This document shows positions 37,201 through 50,040 of a stretch of DNA of 64,000 nt, piece after piece. A program made the position numbers and the translations under genes. The DNA is from Paramacrobiotus metropolitanus. Its lineage: Eukaryota; Tardigrada; Eutardigrada; Parachela; Macrobiotidae. The notes beneath the pieces were generated by a model. It searched no databases, had not been told where the DNA came from, and was given only the letters and a program-made list of their open reading frames with translations. Where the stretch lies: positions 434,001 through 498,000 of the forward strand of contig NW_026570307.1 in the NCBI RefSeq assembly GCF_019649055.1, written 5' to 3'. Position 1 is the first letter of the stretch; the number at the start of each line of letters is the position of its first letter.

Positions 37201-39661
37201 GAGCTTGATGCTCATTGCACCTATCTGTTAACCCGACTGAAAACTTAACAAAAATTAATAAAACAAAACGTTGTAGATCACATTAAGATCAACCATTTAC
37301 ATTAACCCTGCCATTTACAAAGATCTATCCGTACAAGTCTGATTTAATCAAGTAAACAAACATACAAATCCGATATGATCGTATATTCCACCATTAGCCA
37401 TACAGTCCAGAGTTTTGTAGCACATTTCCCTGGCTTTCGGCATTTTTGTCTTAGCATCCGGCAGCATGCTGGCTCGAAACAAGAAATTAAAATTCACTAT
37501 AACGAGCAAACATGTCGTTAAATGACTGGATCAATGATAGAACGAAAAGTGTCATATCGGCTAAGGCCCGGAAATTCTGACGCAGTTCATAAAAAATGTT
37601 ACCGGGTGAAGGAAATTTTGGAGCCCCTTCGAAGCCACCTTGAGCCTGATCGAATTTTTTGGCATAACTGTTGTAACACTGAATAAATGTCGCTTCCGTG
37701 GGCATTTGCGCATCAGGATCCGTCGTACTGATGACCCCACTGCGTAATGCCTCCATCAGCGCCGTGCTTTGCCGCTGGACATCTGCATGCTGATGTTTCC
37801 ACTGCAGAATACAGACTATGTTGGGTAAAAGCAATATAAGGAAAACTCGAATAGGAAAATAATCCAAACTAACCACATCAGATATTCTCTTCAGTATAGC
37901 AGGAAAACCAGGCCGACCATACTGATCAGTAGGCGGAAAGTACCTGTGCGATATACAGCATGTTGTAACATAACACTGTTTGGTATTTATAAAAAATACT
38001 GCACTTCACAGCTTACGTTCCGCCCGTGATAGGTTTCAAATCCGGCGTCAGGAAAACGCTCATTGGCCAACCTCCGCCACCCTGCGTAGCCTATAACGAA
38101 ATTTTAGAAGGCCCCATTAAAAAACGAAAGCGACACCCGAAAAAATACCTTCTTGCATTCGAAAAAGCGAATATCTTACCAACAGAAAGACCGGCGTTTA
38201 TAACATTTATAACACTTTAAGGGGTAATCTGTATCAGTATTATATCAGCAGTCAAACTACAATACTGCTGGAACGTTAGCGACCACTACACTACGCTAAT
38301 TCACCACATAGTCACATACTAACCAATCCGTGTAAGCGAATGTTATCAGATGGCGTTAAATAAGGGTATGTGATGTAGCGCCGTTTAAACTGGATGAGAC
38401 TAAGATTTTTCCAATTTTATCATTTCTGCACAACGCAGCTCGGTTAGATACAAATATTGCAAAAAAGTATGATACTCATAATACAATAATTATTTGTCTT
38501 CAGAAAATCATGACGTCTGACTTCGGCTTTAGCTAGAGCCTAAGTAAAGCATAAGTCACCTGAATAAATGTCATATAAATCCTATCAACGTCCGGACGCT
38601 CTTCGCGGTCCACTTTAATGTTGACAAAATTTTCGTTCATAATTTTGGCTATGGCCTCATTCTCAAATGATTCCCGCTCCATAACATGACACCAGTGACA
38701 GGTGCCTGGAAAATAAATTAAATTAATCTGCAGCCAAAACAGTGCACTTCTGTCAATTCAGTTTCGTTTCGGCTAACCTGAATCGTAACCGTTTATTGCT
38801 ATTTGTAACAGATTATAGCACAGTAATCTACAGTAAAAACTAAAATCAACGGGACAGAATCTACCGCATTTATGAGTTTTGCCACTATCGTTTAGCAGCA
38901 ACAGTATTTAATAAATTTAACCTATTTTTCGGAAAAACGAAAAAACTAACTATCGAGTATACATTGTGTGCGTATTACGTATATGTAGCACATACAACAC
39001 CAACAGAGTAAAAAATTGCAAAAACAAAATGAACGACCGCAATTCGTTTACACTGATTAACTACAATATATGCACTTTTTCCCAAAAAATGCAGCGTAGG
39101 TTTTTTTAAAGTTAATTAGCGATAATTATCAGGGAGGAAAACGTACTGTAGCCAACCGATAAGAAAATCAGCTTATTTTCCCGTTTTGACTTCTCGAAGG
39201 CTTCCACACCCCATGGATACCTAAAACACGGGAAAATTCGCAACATAATCATAACCGAAACCATTCGGTGCTTGTTGCGGCTTTGCCATAATTATACTGT
39301 AACTGTTTCAACTTTTCTCACCAGTCAACGGGATTAGTTTTGTGTTGCAGCAGATAAGGTGATTTTTCTTGTGCCAGCCGATTCTCTTGATGGGAAGCCA
39401 TTGTCGTTAATGCACAAACCCTTCGAACAAAAAATGTCTGATACACGAATACTAACCTTGAGGCTGATACTCAACTCACTTGGACTGGAACACACTTAAC
39501 ACACGGGATTTTCCCAGAGGAAACACAGACTCAACTGATGCTGTGGTGTGATGAAGTCGGGCAGTCGCTAGTGACACGAAATTGTTCCGGATTTGTGAAG
39601 GATACCGTAACAACGAGAGAGATGCTTTCCGATGCAGGCAGCGGATTATATTTAAACTCAT
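34250..39661 (-). CDS. SPATA20: SPATA20 / YyaL-type thioredoxin-like protein, fifteen exons
   Basis: Conserved protein with an N-terminal thioredoxin-like (DUF255) domain and a C-terminal alpha/alpha barrel resembling N-acylglucosamine 2-epimerases. Its biochemical role is unsettled. Exons 39661-39480, 39420-39322, 39220-39147, 38705-38560, 38090-38017, 37943-37874, 37801-37527, 37468-37366, 37176-37072, 36914-36840, 36702-36493, 36150-35923, 35567-35168, 34855-34656 and 34513-34250 give about 834 residues (human 786). Seen: a presequence-like N-terminus, [25 protein letters not shown], the Cxx[95 protein letters not shown] and [19 protein letters not shown]. The exon 7 end (37527) is the weakest boundary. 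It is head-to-head with BANF1. Confidence 0.93.
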
Positions 39662-40126
39662 AATAAGCCGGCAGTCAACGCATTGTAATGATCCATCACC
39701 AAACCATAGCGCTAAATAAACAAAGGTAAATAACTGAATGAACTCTGAAGTCTAAAACTTTAAAAGATGCTAAACAAAATTTTTTACCATTGTTTTGACT
39801 GAGAAAGGATCCCGAGGGTGGACGAGATACGACGAGGCAGCCGCTCTTGTCGGCGTCTACGTGTACGGCCGTTTCCGCTTCTACCGAGGCGCCCACTACC
39901 ATAACGCCTGATGTCAGCACTTTGGGTCTCTGAAATCATAATTTTGACTAAAGAACTGTGGCCATCAAATTCTCACTTTTTTCTGAATCCGAGTATCTGA
40001 TAAGATTATAAATCCGCGACTGCTACCTTGATCAGGCGGACGATTACGGGAAGATCGGGGAAGCCCGCGATATTACATTTCGTATAGTCCTTGGTGTTCT
40101 GTATTACCGTTGGCGCAGCGTGAACA
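39662..40126. promoter_or_regulatory. divergent promoter region SPATA20 / BANF1
   Basis: 465 bp between opposite start codons. On the minus strand a GC-rich block (about 39790-39930) is bordered by an AG and a GT, so it could be a noncoding 5' exon of SPATA20. No protein family is recognisable in it. Confidence 0.45.
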
Positions 40127-40651
40127 ATGGCCTCTACCAGTCAGAAACACCGTGCTTTCCAGGATGAACCCATTGGAGAGAAGCCCGTGACAGCGTTGGC
40201 CGGAATTGGGGATGTGCTGGGAGAACGTTTGGTGGAAAAAGGCTACGATAAGGTACGGATAGTGTGAACTACTTTTTCTCTTCCATTTTCTGTCTAGAGG
40301 AAGGAGAATTTAAGAGGTACTTATTTTATTCTGTGAACCGTAAACTGTATTACAGTACCGTTGTTGTGCATTTTGTAGTGCTGCCTGCTGATAGAGTGCT
40401 GACAACGTAGCCAGTCATTTTGCTAACCAGTAGAATTAAACTTATTATTAGTTTTGTTCGCATCAGGAAAAGGTGTCTGATTTCTTCATAATTTTGATTT
40501 TTAGGCGTATGTTGTTCTGGGCCAGTTTCTGGTGTTGAAAAAGGATCAAGAACTGTTCCAGGACTGGCTGCACGATACCTGCAATGCCAATGCTAAACAA
40601 CAGAAGGACTGCGCGGAATGCCTCATCGAATACGTCCGCAACAACTTGTAA
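40127..40651 (+). CDS. BANF1: barrier-to-autointegration factor BAF, two exons
   Basis: Small chromatin protein that bridges DNA and links it to LEM-domain nuclear-envelope proteins and lamins. It shapes the post-mitotic nucleus. Exons 40127-40252 and 40505-40651 give 90 residues (human 89). The sequence is near-consensus: the phosphorylatable N-terminus [26 protein letters not shown] with the helix-hairpin-helix DNA-binding motif, then [39 protein letters not shown]. The intron lies exactly in front of AYVVLGQF. The length and every key motif fit, so the call is firm. Confidence 0.97.
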
Positions 40652-41384
40652 GGATGATCGATCGACCTCAGTTGGATGTCCTCGTATTTTGGGAAAAGCA
40701 GCCATGTCGTAAGATCCTCGTTCGATGTTCAGTTAGCTTAGTTTACTTACTTTCTACTTATCTCAACGGAAAGAATCCATGTCGTCGCAAATCACTTTCC
40801 ATATTTATGTTTTTCACCATTTGTTAAAGTTTTATCGTGTTATGTTTCCACTCAGTTTTCCAAAAGTGAGAAATTTCTAAGCCGTGTTGCTGGGACTGTT
40901 TTGAATTAAACTCGTCAAAATGGTATGGATTTTATCGACTGATAGAAGGAAAGACTTCAAGAGAGCACATAAAACCTTCGTATTATATCTATATAATTAT
41001 GATATCATCTATGAGACTCTCGTAGATTAAATCCATGAAAAGAAATCGGTTGATACGCGGGAAAGCAACTAGAATCTGGAAAGTGCTTAACAGTTCAAAT
41101 TGACATTTATCGTTAGATATACGGTACTCGTACCATAGCTCGTACTATATCTACGTGTATAATGCAACTACTCTAGTTTAACGACTGGCAGCATGATAAT
41201 TTAAAAATGGTACAACACAGGCTGCGCGTTTTTCAGGCGTATCTCGTTCAAGTAACAACAATTCACAGGCTGGAGCTGCAGTTAAAAACTGCAAGATGAA
41301 ACAAAAAATATAAAAAATTCACCGAACAATTCAAAATTCAAATACACCGAACACGATCCCGAAAAACAAAACATTCAAAACGGA
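40652..41384. other. convergent intergenic region BANF1 / PDE12
   Basis: AT-rich 3' flanks of two convergent genes. One TACTCGTA octamer lies near 41125. No coding signal is seen. Confidence 0.5.
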
Positions 41385-44300
41385 TCATGCCTTCCAGTGT
41401 AAATCACAGCCAATAGCAATATGATCCGATGGGAAAACTGGACTAGGAATTGCTGTAAATGCTGAGAGTTCGTCCTCCGTGGGCATGGGGATGACGAAGC
41501 GGCTATCCAACTGTTGCGCATCGGCATAGATCCAGTCGATGGCTGCTTTGAACCCAGCAGTATAGTTCGTGTATTGCAGTTCTCCACATGCGTTGAAGAG
41601 ATGAAATGGATGCTCCAAAGCCAATTCCACGTACTCATCATCTTCAGTGCAGACTTATAGAAAAAAAAACCAAAGTCACAAAGATGTTCTGGTAAGCATC
41701 TATCCCGATACTGCAATTCGTAGCCGCCTTATACCGGTATTGTAATTCGAGAAGTTAAAGAGTTTTCCGTCTACGGTGCCGATTACGAATCGAGGAGCAG
41801 TTTCACTATGTAAAATGTAAGAGTGGCAGCTACAAAACACTCTTACACATTTTCCATTCCGGAAAATCAACGGGAACGGAACGTTTATTGAGCAGATGAT
41901 GCACGCCCCATCCCGTGGAACTATTGAAATCGCCACATAATATTATCGCCGGCGTAGTGCTATCTTTAGCCGTGACATCTTTCACGATACGCTGCAGGTG
42001 TCGCAGTGAAACACCCATCTGTAAAAACAACAAAACCGTAAAATTCATTCAGTTCAAAAAAGTATTTATGGTTGAATCTATCAAAAATCCAAGGTGGTTT
42101 GCCTTTACCTGTAATAAGCGAACGCGTGGATATTGCGGACGAAACCAGAGATGTGTATTAGCGACAAGTACGCTGCGACCGGAACCATCCAGATCTTGTA
42201 AGTAACAAACCTGCACGGGTAAAAAACATAATTTAAGATCCTGTAAACAGATTATGAGCTGATGCATCGAAGAAAAGCGTAATTTTGTAAACATTAATAT
42301 TTTGTAATTGGTAGCGTTTTAGCAGCAGAGTTGAATCAGTCGAACACAAATCCACCGGATGCGCAATGACTCGAGCATAGCAAATAATTTATTGTGTTGA
42401 ATCTCACCTGTAAAGGATTCGTTCTTGTCATCATAACTTCCTTTAATTTCGCTTTACTATTGACAGCATCCGCTAAATCTTTATTTGCCGGATTTTCAAA
42501 CAGCTCCGACGTGATATTAATATCGTACTGATTAAGCAGTCGGAATTTATCCGTGCGATAAAACGTCCCGATGCCTTCGTGCGCTTTACCGGTCTTTTGC
42601 AAAAATAATCCCTCGTAGCCCTTTCGTCGCATCTGCTTGGAGTAGTACGAGTTGAATAATTTGGTATCCAGCTCTTGCACACAGATGATGTCAGCGTTGT
42701 AGCCTATCAGTTCGCGTAGTGTCAGCTGGCGTCGGTAGTCGCCTTTAATGCATTCGGGTGGACAGTATGGAAAAAGTTCCTTTAAACTGGCTTCCTGGTC
42801 AGCGTACAAGTCGGCCAGCAAGTTGTAGCTGACTATTCGGAACCTGAAAGAAAAAAATCAAAATACAGTAACGCTGTCAACTACAACGTTTAACATAATA
42901 TTATCCAGAAACACTGATCATAAGTATTCGGGAAGTCCTTCCGCCCGTTAAGACGGCAGCAGTCCAAAAAATCAAAGAAAGCCTTTTTGTCATCGCGTGG
43001 GAAGCGTTTGATAAAATATACAGTAGAAAAAAAAGATGACTCCAAGAGGTTTTAAAGCTATAAATAATTCCTACCCATCGGAACCAGCTCTCTGCTGGCA
43101 ACTCTCATGCCGCCGCATAAACGGTATCGGTTCTGTTAAGGGCTCAGCAATGGGATTCTTGGCTATCAGGGCAATAGGCTCTCCAACCACATCGTCTTTG
43201 ATAGGCAAACATAGCAGCGATAAAAGTAACCCGACATGTTCTTTTCCAGGTGTCCACTCTTTATCGACAGATGCCACTTCCCATCCGTCTCTTCCTGGAT
43301 GTGGTAAAACATCATCCAGTGCCTCAGCAATGAGGTCCGAAGGAATTTTCTGACCATCGTTACTCAGGATAAAATCAAACTGCGAAAAAACCGCTAAGTA
43401 AAGTCAATCCTGCCTTCCAATTAATCGTGACCCGTTCGGAAGGAAAACAGATATTACAATAGTTCGGCTCATTGTTGAAACGTATAAAAATGAGGCCCAT
43501 ATATCTGTGACGCATGCAGAAAAAAACTGAACTTTAAACTTCGAGAGATATCGGATAGGAGCACGCCATTGATGCCTCACATATTTGCATCGAGCGGGCT
43601 ATTCTGAAAGCGCCAAAGCCCACTGCCATTTACCGTTTAAAGTGCAGTCTTTGCATCTTGAGAATAATTTGAAATAATATTACCGTGAAAAGTTATCGGT
43701 CACAGTTCAATCTATCATGCGAGTATTTACTAAGCTCGTAGCCTGCTTTAAGTTATTAGATGCGCCGTTCGCCAGTTAATTAGCCAATGTTGGTACTAAT
43801 TAATTACTTAATTAGTGATTTATTTTTACATTTAGTACGAGTAGTAAAAACTAAAACTTCATCAGGTCAGAAACTGCACGCACACGCAACTGCTGCAAAA
43901 CGCTGCGACAATCTTCTTAATGAGTAATTATTAGTTATAGTAATTACCTTAATCAGTTCGCTTGGACGTACGCAAGGTAAACATCAACATCTAATCATTA
44001 AATTAATATCATTGTTAATATCATTGTTAACTACTATAGATATTAATGCAAGAATTATTAATTAATATAAGAGTAATTAGTAAAATACTAAAATTACTGT
44101 ACTAATTAGTAACATTGTTGGCTACTGTTATCATTAATTATTGTCGTAATTGTACGGAGCCTAGGTGTACAACACCGTACTTCCTGCACTGTAAAGCGCG
44201 GCGCTCAAATGAGCTTATACGATAAATATCCACAATTGGCGACTTTGGCGCTGGAAAAAGCTACTCTCGAGTAGCTTTTTCTAAAGCGACATTCATACAT

Positions 44301-45725
44301 CTATTGGGGCGTGATCATCAACGCGCATAAAATTCATCATCGCAATACGGACCAGTTATGACCCATTATCTTATCTCGGGTTTAGTCAACTTGAGCACCA
44401 TATGCACGATGTGCAGGAATGTCGCAATGTGCAGGTCTAAACTGAACGCCACTAATAACGCATCGTCAGCAGTTTGACTGACTTTGTACTTGTATTACCA
44501 AATGACAAATTAAGAAAGATCACATTGGGCTAGCATAATATATGGCGCCAATGATTGTGCATCCAATTCCGATCTTCGCGGATCATAAATACAGTACACG
44601 AAAAATTTTTACAAGAAAAGCTATCGCTATAAATAAAAGAAAAACACGACTATCGCATTACCGGAATTGGATCAACACTGCGTTTTCCAGTCTTCTGTTT
44701 CAACCAAACAAAGATAGATTGCTCTTCGATAACGCCATCACAGTCCAGCGTCACGTCAACGGGAAAATTCGGTAAAATATGCTTCGTGATTTTACCAGTC
44801 GGGATCACGGGAGGATTAACGCAGATCGTAAATTCCGCTGAATCCACTAACAGTTGATCTCCCTGCAACATACACAAATATTTCGCTAACTCCAAAAAGC
44901 GTCATTCCGGACACTTAACCACTCAACGAACGAATATAAAATCGTCGAAATTATAAAACAAAATTATTTAAAGCTTCGTTTTCCTTCGTTTGCTTTCAGT
45001 TTTTTATTTTAAAATTTAAAATTTAATGGTTCGTTTTGTTTAGGTAGTTCCTCTGCTTTCATTTTTTTCAATTTACAATTTGACGAAAAAATATTAAATA
45101 AAACCGCTTAATAAAATTAATTAAAAAATTAAATCTGGGCAGAAATGTAAACTGAACAATGCAGATGGAAAAAATCGCACATTCGGAAAATCTGTGGGAG
45201 AAAGGTTCTAGCAACAAAAAACGTTTCAAAAACTGTTCCGCAAAGTACCTCAGTCCAGGTAGACCCGTTCAGTGTCTCCGACGGGATCTCTTTTCCACTG
45301 CGTCGCAATGACACCGCCAGACTCTCGCTCTCTTCTGCGGGCGCTTCCTGCACAACTGCAACATCCAATTTGGCTTTTTTAGCCTTTTTGTTCTTGATGC
45401 GGGTGGTGATTTTGCTGGTTAAATTCTGCGCCATCCGCTCCAGCGTCCGCCCCACTTCTTCGTCTTTGGGGCGACGGAAGTTGAACAGACGATCACGACG
45501 CAGCGTGCCCATGGCGGGAGTGCCGCGGAAGCGCAGTCGCAGCAGCATGTGCGTATCCTCCGGCGTGTGGTAGACGAAGAGCCGCTCCTGGCGCAGTTGG
45601 TCGGCCAGGGACGGCGGACTCGCGGCGGCCATTCGTTTGACGGCCACGGAGGGGGTGGATAAAGGACGAGCAAGGAATGTGTGCAGACAGGGAGATGCCG
45701 ATAAGACTGATCGGCAAATCCGCAT
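41385..45725 (-). CDS. PDE12: 2',5'-phosphodiesterase 12, mitochondrial poly(A) deadenylase, seven exons
   Basis: Mg-dependent EEP-family exonuclease that removes poly(A) from mitochondrial RNA and degrades 2-5A. Exons 45725-45249, 44862-44662, 43379-43075, 42843-42408, 42210-42109, 42018-41847 and 41653-41385 join to 653 residues (human 609). The N-terminus has a presequence-like stretch (ICRSVLSASPCLHTFLARPLS) and EEVGRTLERMAQNL, which match the family's N-terminal domain. The catalytic domain shows FRIVSYNLLADLYA, NADIICVQELD, KAHEGIGTFYR, VANTHLWFRPQYP, ILCGDFNSSTGWG, CGELQYTNYTAGF and SDHIAIGCDLHWKA, so the E, D, N, D and H active-site residues are all present. Intron 2 (43380-44661) is unusually long and AT-rich for this window. 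Confidence 0.94.
44254..44281. repeat. perfect 13-bp-stem hairpin in PDE12 intron 2
   Basis: gaaaaagctactc-tc-gagtagctttttc is a perfect inverted repeat with a 2-nt centre (CTCGAG core). Flanking gcg/cgc bases can extend it. No transcript or family is recognised. Confidence 0.9.
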
Positions 45726-47437
45726 AATTTCCGTAAAGGGAAACCAAGAACGGACAGCAAAAATGAATAACTCCGCGGTCTACATAACACTGTACTCAAA
45801 CTGTGAATCCCAAGCACTCAAACAGAATAGTGAGAATACACAGTTACAAACGTTCTCACTCTAAACGTATCTACACGAACGGAACGGGTGGAACGCGGGC
45901 GTTAACTAATTAACCAAAACAATAAAATCCCAACGTTCTAAAAAATAAAACTTGGCAAAAACAATGCTGCTAGCACTTCTGTCCAAAAATTTAAAAAATG
46001 TTTTTCGGTTATCTTATTTTTGCACGTGCCGAGCAGCAGCTCGTTGTGATATATGTTACTATGTACGCACGGACCGGTACCGGCGTAGTAAAAAGGTGCG
46101 GTGATGAGTGAGCGAAAAGACCAAAGAACACTGACCGACTCGCACCAACTTTGAAACTAACCTTCATTAATTTTTCGTGTTCAAGCGCGATTATGAATCT
46201 GTGCCATGATTAGCTCAATAAAAATATTTAAAAGACAAATTAATTTGCTACCCCCAAAAATGTTTAACAAAATTGGGAGTTCCGATTTATACGGTCAACC
46301 GTAAATCCTACTGAAAACTGAGCACTGTATTAACGTACAAAAAAATCGCCATCAATTTGCATCGAATATGAAACGTGCCATCGTCCCATACTGTAACTTC
46401 GAAGTTCTCCGATGCAGTCCTTGCACACTTCCAGTTGTGGCCATGGGGAGAGTCAAGATCTAGTCAGGTGTAAAAAGCGTCAGCCCCATGACTACGATCT
46501 GACACTTCCCACGGCCTCACCGAAACCCACGAATGCAGAGGAAAATCCGAATCCAGCAAAACTATAACACTACACTCAACGAGCAGGCCTGTCCAGGAGA
46601 AGAATATGCTTCCCGGTGACCAAATTATACTAGGTCCCTGAAAGGAAGATATTCTCCTCATCGAAGCAGGCAGCAGATCCAAAGACCAAAGGCAATGAAA
46701 GGAAAAAATGCCCTGCGAAAATTCAAAAAGTTCGCACACTGACAAAATAATGTGGAGAGTGGATACGGGCCGCTGGGCTTAAATACACTAAATGCGGATA
46801 CTACCGGCTATGGGCATGATTGATTGCGTACGAGCGTACAGCATCCGATAAGCGCGGTGAATGGCCATTGGCTACCATACATGCACCGTGATACAAGAAA
46901 GTGTTGACGCAAAGGGATTTATAATATTATTATGCCAATACAGTTACGGGAAAATTGGAAATGGCCCTTCTGTCCGAAAATGATTTCTCGAAATTTCTTC
47001 AATCTAAGTACACAAATTGCATGATTTCGGCGATTTAAAACAAAACAAAAGCGAACCGGTAGCGAGCACATAAACATGGTGGTATACTGGTAAGTCTGGT
47101 ATAAAACTCCGTAATTTTTTCCTCAAGCAAGGCATTGTGCCGTTTAGTATAATTTTGCTCATTATAAGGTGCTGTTAAAAACTGCCCATTAAAAATTTTA
47201 AATCTACTTGTAAAGTAAAGCCTAAACGTTAACCTGAAATTCAAAGAACCCAAAATTTTAATTCGGTAAGGAGTTTTATTTTTGTCGCTTCATTATACGA
47301 TCAAAACTGCCCACAAGCCTGCTGTACAATAAGAATAACAACGATACTACTTAAAGAGTTCACAACTAACCATAAAAACCAAATTCCACTGCAAATGCCA
47401 CTTTCCAACTGGCAACAACACAGCATTTACAACAATG
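45726..47437. other. intergenic, with a promoter-like and structured segment on the minus strand
   Basis: 1.7 kb between the PDE12 start and the 3' end of the XXYLT1-like gene. On the minus strand TATTTAA stands at 46786-46780, followed by a GC-richer segment (about 46760-46450) that contains a strong inverted repeat (aggagaagaatatgcttccc at 46595-46614 against ggaagatattctcct at 46644-46658). A 93-codon non-ATG-initiated frame spans it, but it looks noncoding. A structured noncoding RNA or short exon is possible. The remainder is AT-rich with no signal. Confidence 0.35.
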
Positions 47438-48987
47438 TCACAGAAAATCTTCCTCCCGAAACATGCTACTTTCTATAAAACAGCCGTGCCCATAGCTACC
47501 ACAGGCCAGAAAATAAAACCACTCCGGATGCTCAAAACTCAAAATGAACAACATATCACCAAAACTCACATCTTTGGCTCGGGAAGCATGAAAATACTTG
47601 TGGAGGAGATTGGCGACACTCTTGGCCATCATGGCCTCGGGCCATGTTACACTGTGACGCATGCGGTCCATATCGAAAAACACCGCCTGAAAACTGTACA
47701 AACTCTTTGGTTTCGTGAAGCCGGTAGCATTCCCGGACGGAAGAGCCACTGTATCGCGCACCACACCGATCAGTCGCGAATCCGGAAGATGGAATGATTT
47801 ATCGAGCAACTCCCGCACATCCCAATCGAACACGGTGTTGGTATTGATCAGAATGGCACGGCGATGCAACGGCAGGATCTGATCCATGACTAACGGGAGG
47901 AATTCCGCTGAGGATGGGAAATTGACGCCCTTAGCTCCAAATTGTTCCTTTAACGAGGACATGGTCTCTTTTCCCATAGAAAATGCATCGTCCATGTTCA
48001 GATAGGACATCTAGAAAAAAATGCGCGGGGTTCAGAATAGTTTTTAACTAGTCACGCTTTGAAGCGAATGCTCCAAGCCTCAAGCACGCAGCGAGGACGC
48101 AGCAGTTTAGCTTGACCATTGCACTACATTTTACTGTGACAATATAACTTCGGAGTCTTACAGGTTTGTGACGTTTGTTTTTACAATTTTTCTCGCTAGT
48201 TCAATCAAGCATACTGATTCCAGAACTTTTAATCCAAGGAAAGGATAAATCTATCGCCCCAGAGAAATTTTATAATCCCAATTTTACTGTAACGACTAAT
48301 CGGCACCTGATAGAGAATTTAAAAACAGACGCAACATTACAGCAGCGCGGATTGCTGAAATGTCGGAAATTTTGGAATTAAGAACAGACGTGCCTGCCTC
48401 TGTGTTCGCATTTTTGTGAAGTATTCGGGTGGCTACCGCTTATTAAAAACAAAATTACAGCAAGAAAATATCTTAATAAGTCACAAGAAATACATAACAG
48501 CAAGGCCATGCAGTTGTCCAGACTGACAGATTTATCATTTAGTGAAGGTGATAAATGTACATAACCCAAACTTTACCCGTAATTTCGCTCTATCGCTGGT
48601 GACATTTCGTTTAATCGCTGCTTCGGCCAGCTCGAAGACTTTTCTCTCGCACACGAGAATCACATTGATCGGAGCGTTGGTGCTCTCAATAACGCTCTTC
48701 AAACAACTCGTCATTCCGCTCAACAACACGGCCACCTTTCCTGGTCCCGAGAGGATCACAACCAAAGGCACGTATGTATCAAAGCGTGGCAGCGTTGTAG
48801 TCGTACTCAAAGGCGTTGTGGAGGTGGCGGGGGAAGACTCAATGTCCTTCACTACGTCGGATATATTCTCCACCGTCTCCGGACTGGAGCCATACAGGGA
48901 ATGGCGAAAGATCAAAAGGGATAGAGTCACCCAAACGGTGATGAGCGCGCCGACGAGTAGACAGGAACTTCGCAGACGGCAGCGCAT
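47438..48987 (-). CDS. XXYLT1-like GT8-family glycosyltransferase, two exons
   Basis: Probable type-II Golgi/ER glycosyltransferase related to xyloside xylosyltransferase 1, which elongates O-glucose glycans on Notch EGF repeats. Exons 48987-48577 and 48010-47438 join in phase 0 to 327 residues. Seen: a short cytoplasmic tail, a membrane anchor (CLLVGALITVWVTLSLLIF), a Ser/Thr/Pro stem, VPLVVILSGPG, ILINTNTVFDWDVRELLDKSF, DSRLIGVVRD and GDMLFILSFEHPEWFYFLAC. The last two resemble family segments (ALIGVAPE; GDQDFF). The DxD metal site expected at INTN (residues about 192-195) has no aspartate, and the HGN-type C-terminal motif is not evident. It may be a divergent or inactive member. Assignment is by remote resemblance. 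Confidence 0.6.
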
Positions 48988-50040
48988 CTCCGCCAGAAGA
49001 ATCGCATGGCCGGGCTCAGATTATCTGAGTCTGGGATAATACCCGAGGAATTTCGTGTATTGCGGGACTGGATGCATAATGCATTGGATTTCGATACCAT
49101 CAGCGAACAGCTAGAGTAGAGGTTGTCAATAACGTCGCTGTAGAAATTCCTGACATACAGATACAGATAGGTGCAAAGTTGTACTCGCATACAGCTTGGG
49201 GAGCAACAAACAGAGTGCGGATCTGCTCACAATCAGGCCGCTCAGCATGAAAATAAAATATATTATTCTCGTTATGAATCATGGCGATTTAAAACAGAAA
49301 GAAGATAAATAACTATGGACCGAAAAAAATTGAACGAATTTGGCATTTGTGACTCTCTGTCACTTGCTCACTTGCACTGAAAAATTAATACGAATGAAAG
49401 TAGAAAGTTTATGCCAAACGTACTGTACAATACATGCAACACGCATACCGTACATGTCAACTACATACGCGGAAGAATAAAAAAATTCCAATCATTCGAT
49501 AAATGTTGTCAATAAAATCCCAGCTTCCCAGGCATTCATTCAGTAAAGCGTTTTTCATAAATCTAAATCTACTCACAACTGTAAAATATGTTGCTTACAT
49601 AATACATATTACAGTTTGCATCAAAATTCTTTGCATTGTTGTTATCACCTAATCATTCATCGTAATAATCCCAAGTACTCTGCGTTATTTGTCGCAACAC
49701 AAGACGCAACCTTTAATTAACCCGTATTGAATTTAGAATTTATTAGTCTGTTTGTCGTAAACAGTTATTTCCAACTTTCAACACACAACCATTAACTAAA
49801 TCTTCAACTTAAGATCTGTAACAACTGAAACTTTCCAGAGATAAACAACCGATTATTTAACGCAATTTAGCGGAAGGTATTTGTATTACTGTAGTACAAA
49901 CAAAACCCATTCCCATCACCATTCCCAATATCAGTAGTAAACGATGTGAGCAGATCTATACAAACTATGGTTTGCTTCAATTAGAAGTTAAAAACGAAGA
50001 AGCAGACACTGGTCTCAGGTGTTCTACACCATGCCGAAAT
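48988..50040. other. intergenic between XXYLT1-like 5' end and SWT1 3' end
   Basis: Both neighbours are on the minus strand. The segment should contain the XXYLT1-like promoter near 48990-49300 and the SWT1 3' untranslated region. Short frames present have no recognisable product. Confidence 0.45.

Noticed and set aside
39696-39920. 75-codon open frame between SPATA20 and BANF1
   Set aside because: No ATG-supported family and no necessary join to SPATA20, whose presequence exon is already accounted for; at most a noncoding 5' exon.
42897-43030. Minus-strand frame reading DDKKAFFDFLDCCRLNGRKD in PDE12 intron 3
   Set aside because: Considered as an exon. Exons 43379-43075 and 42843-42408 already join in frame (SDG|FRIVSYN) with the family's exact spacing, and this segment lacks a suitable acceptor.
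46464-46745. 93-codon minus-strand frame as a protein, and a U3 snoRNA-like ctttcaggga match
   Set aside because: The frame has no ATG at its start and no family. The U3 resemblance is limited to one 10-mer, without box C, D or B context.
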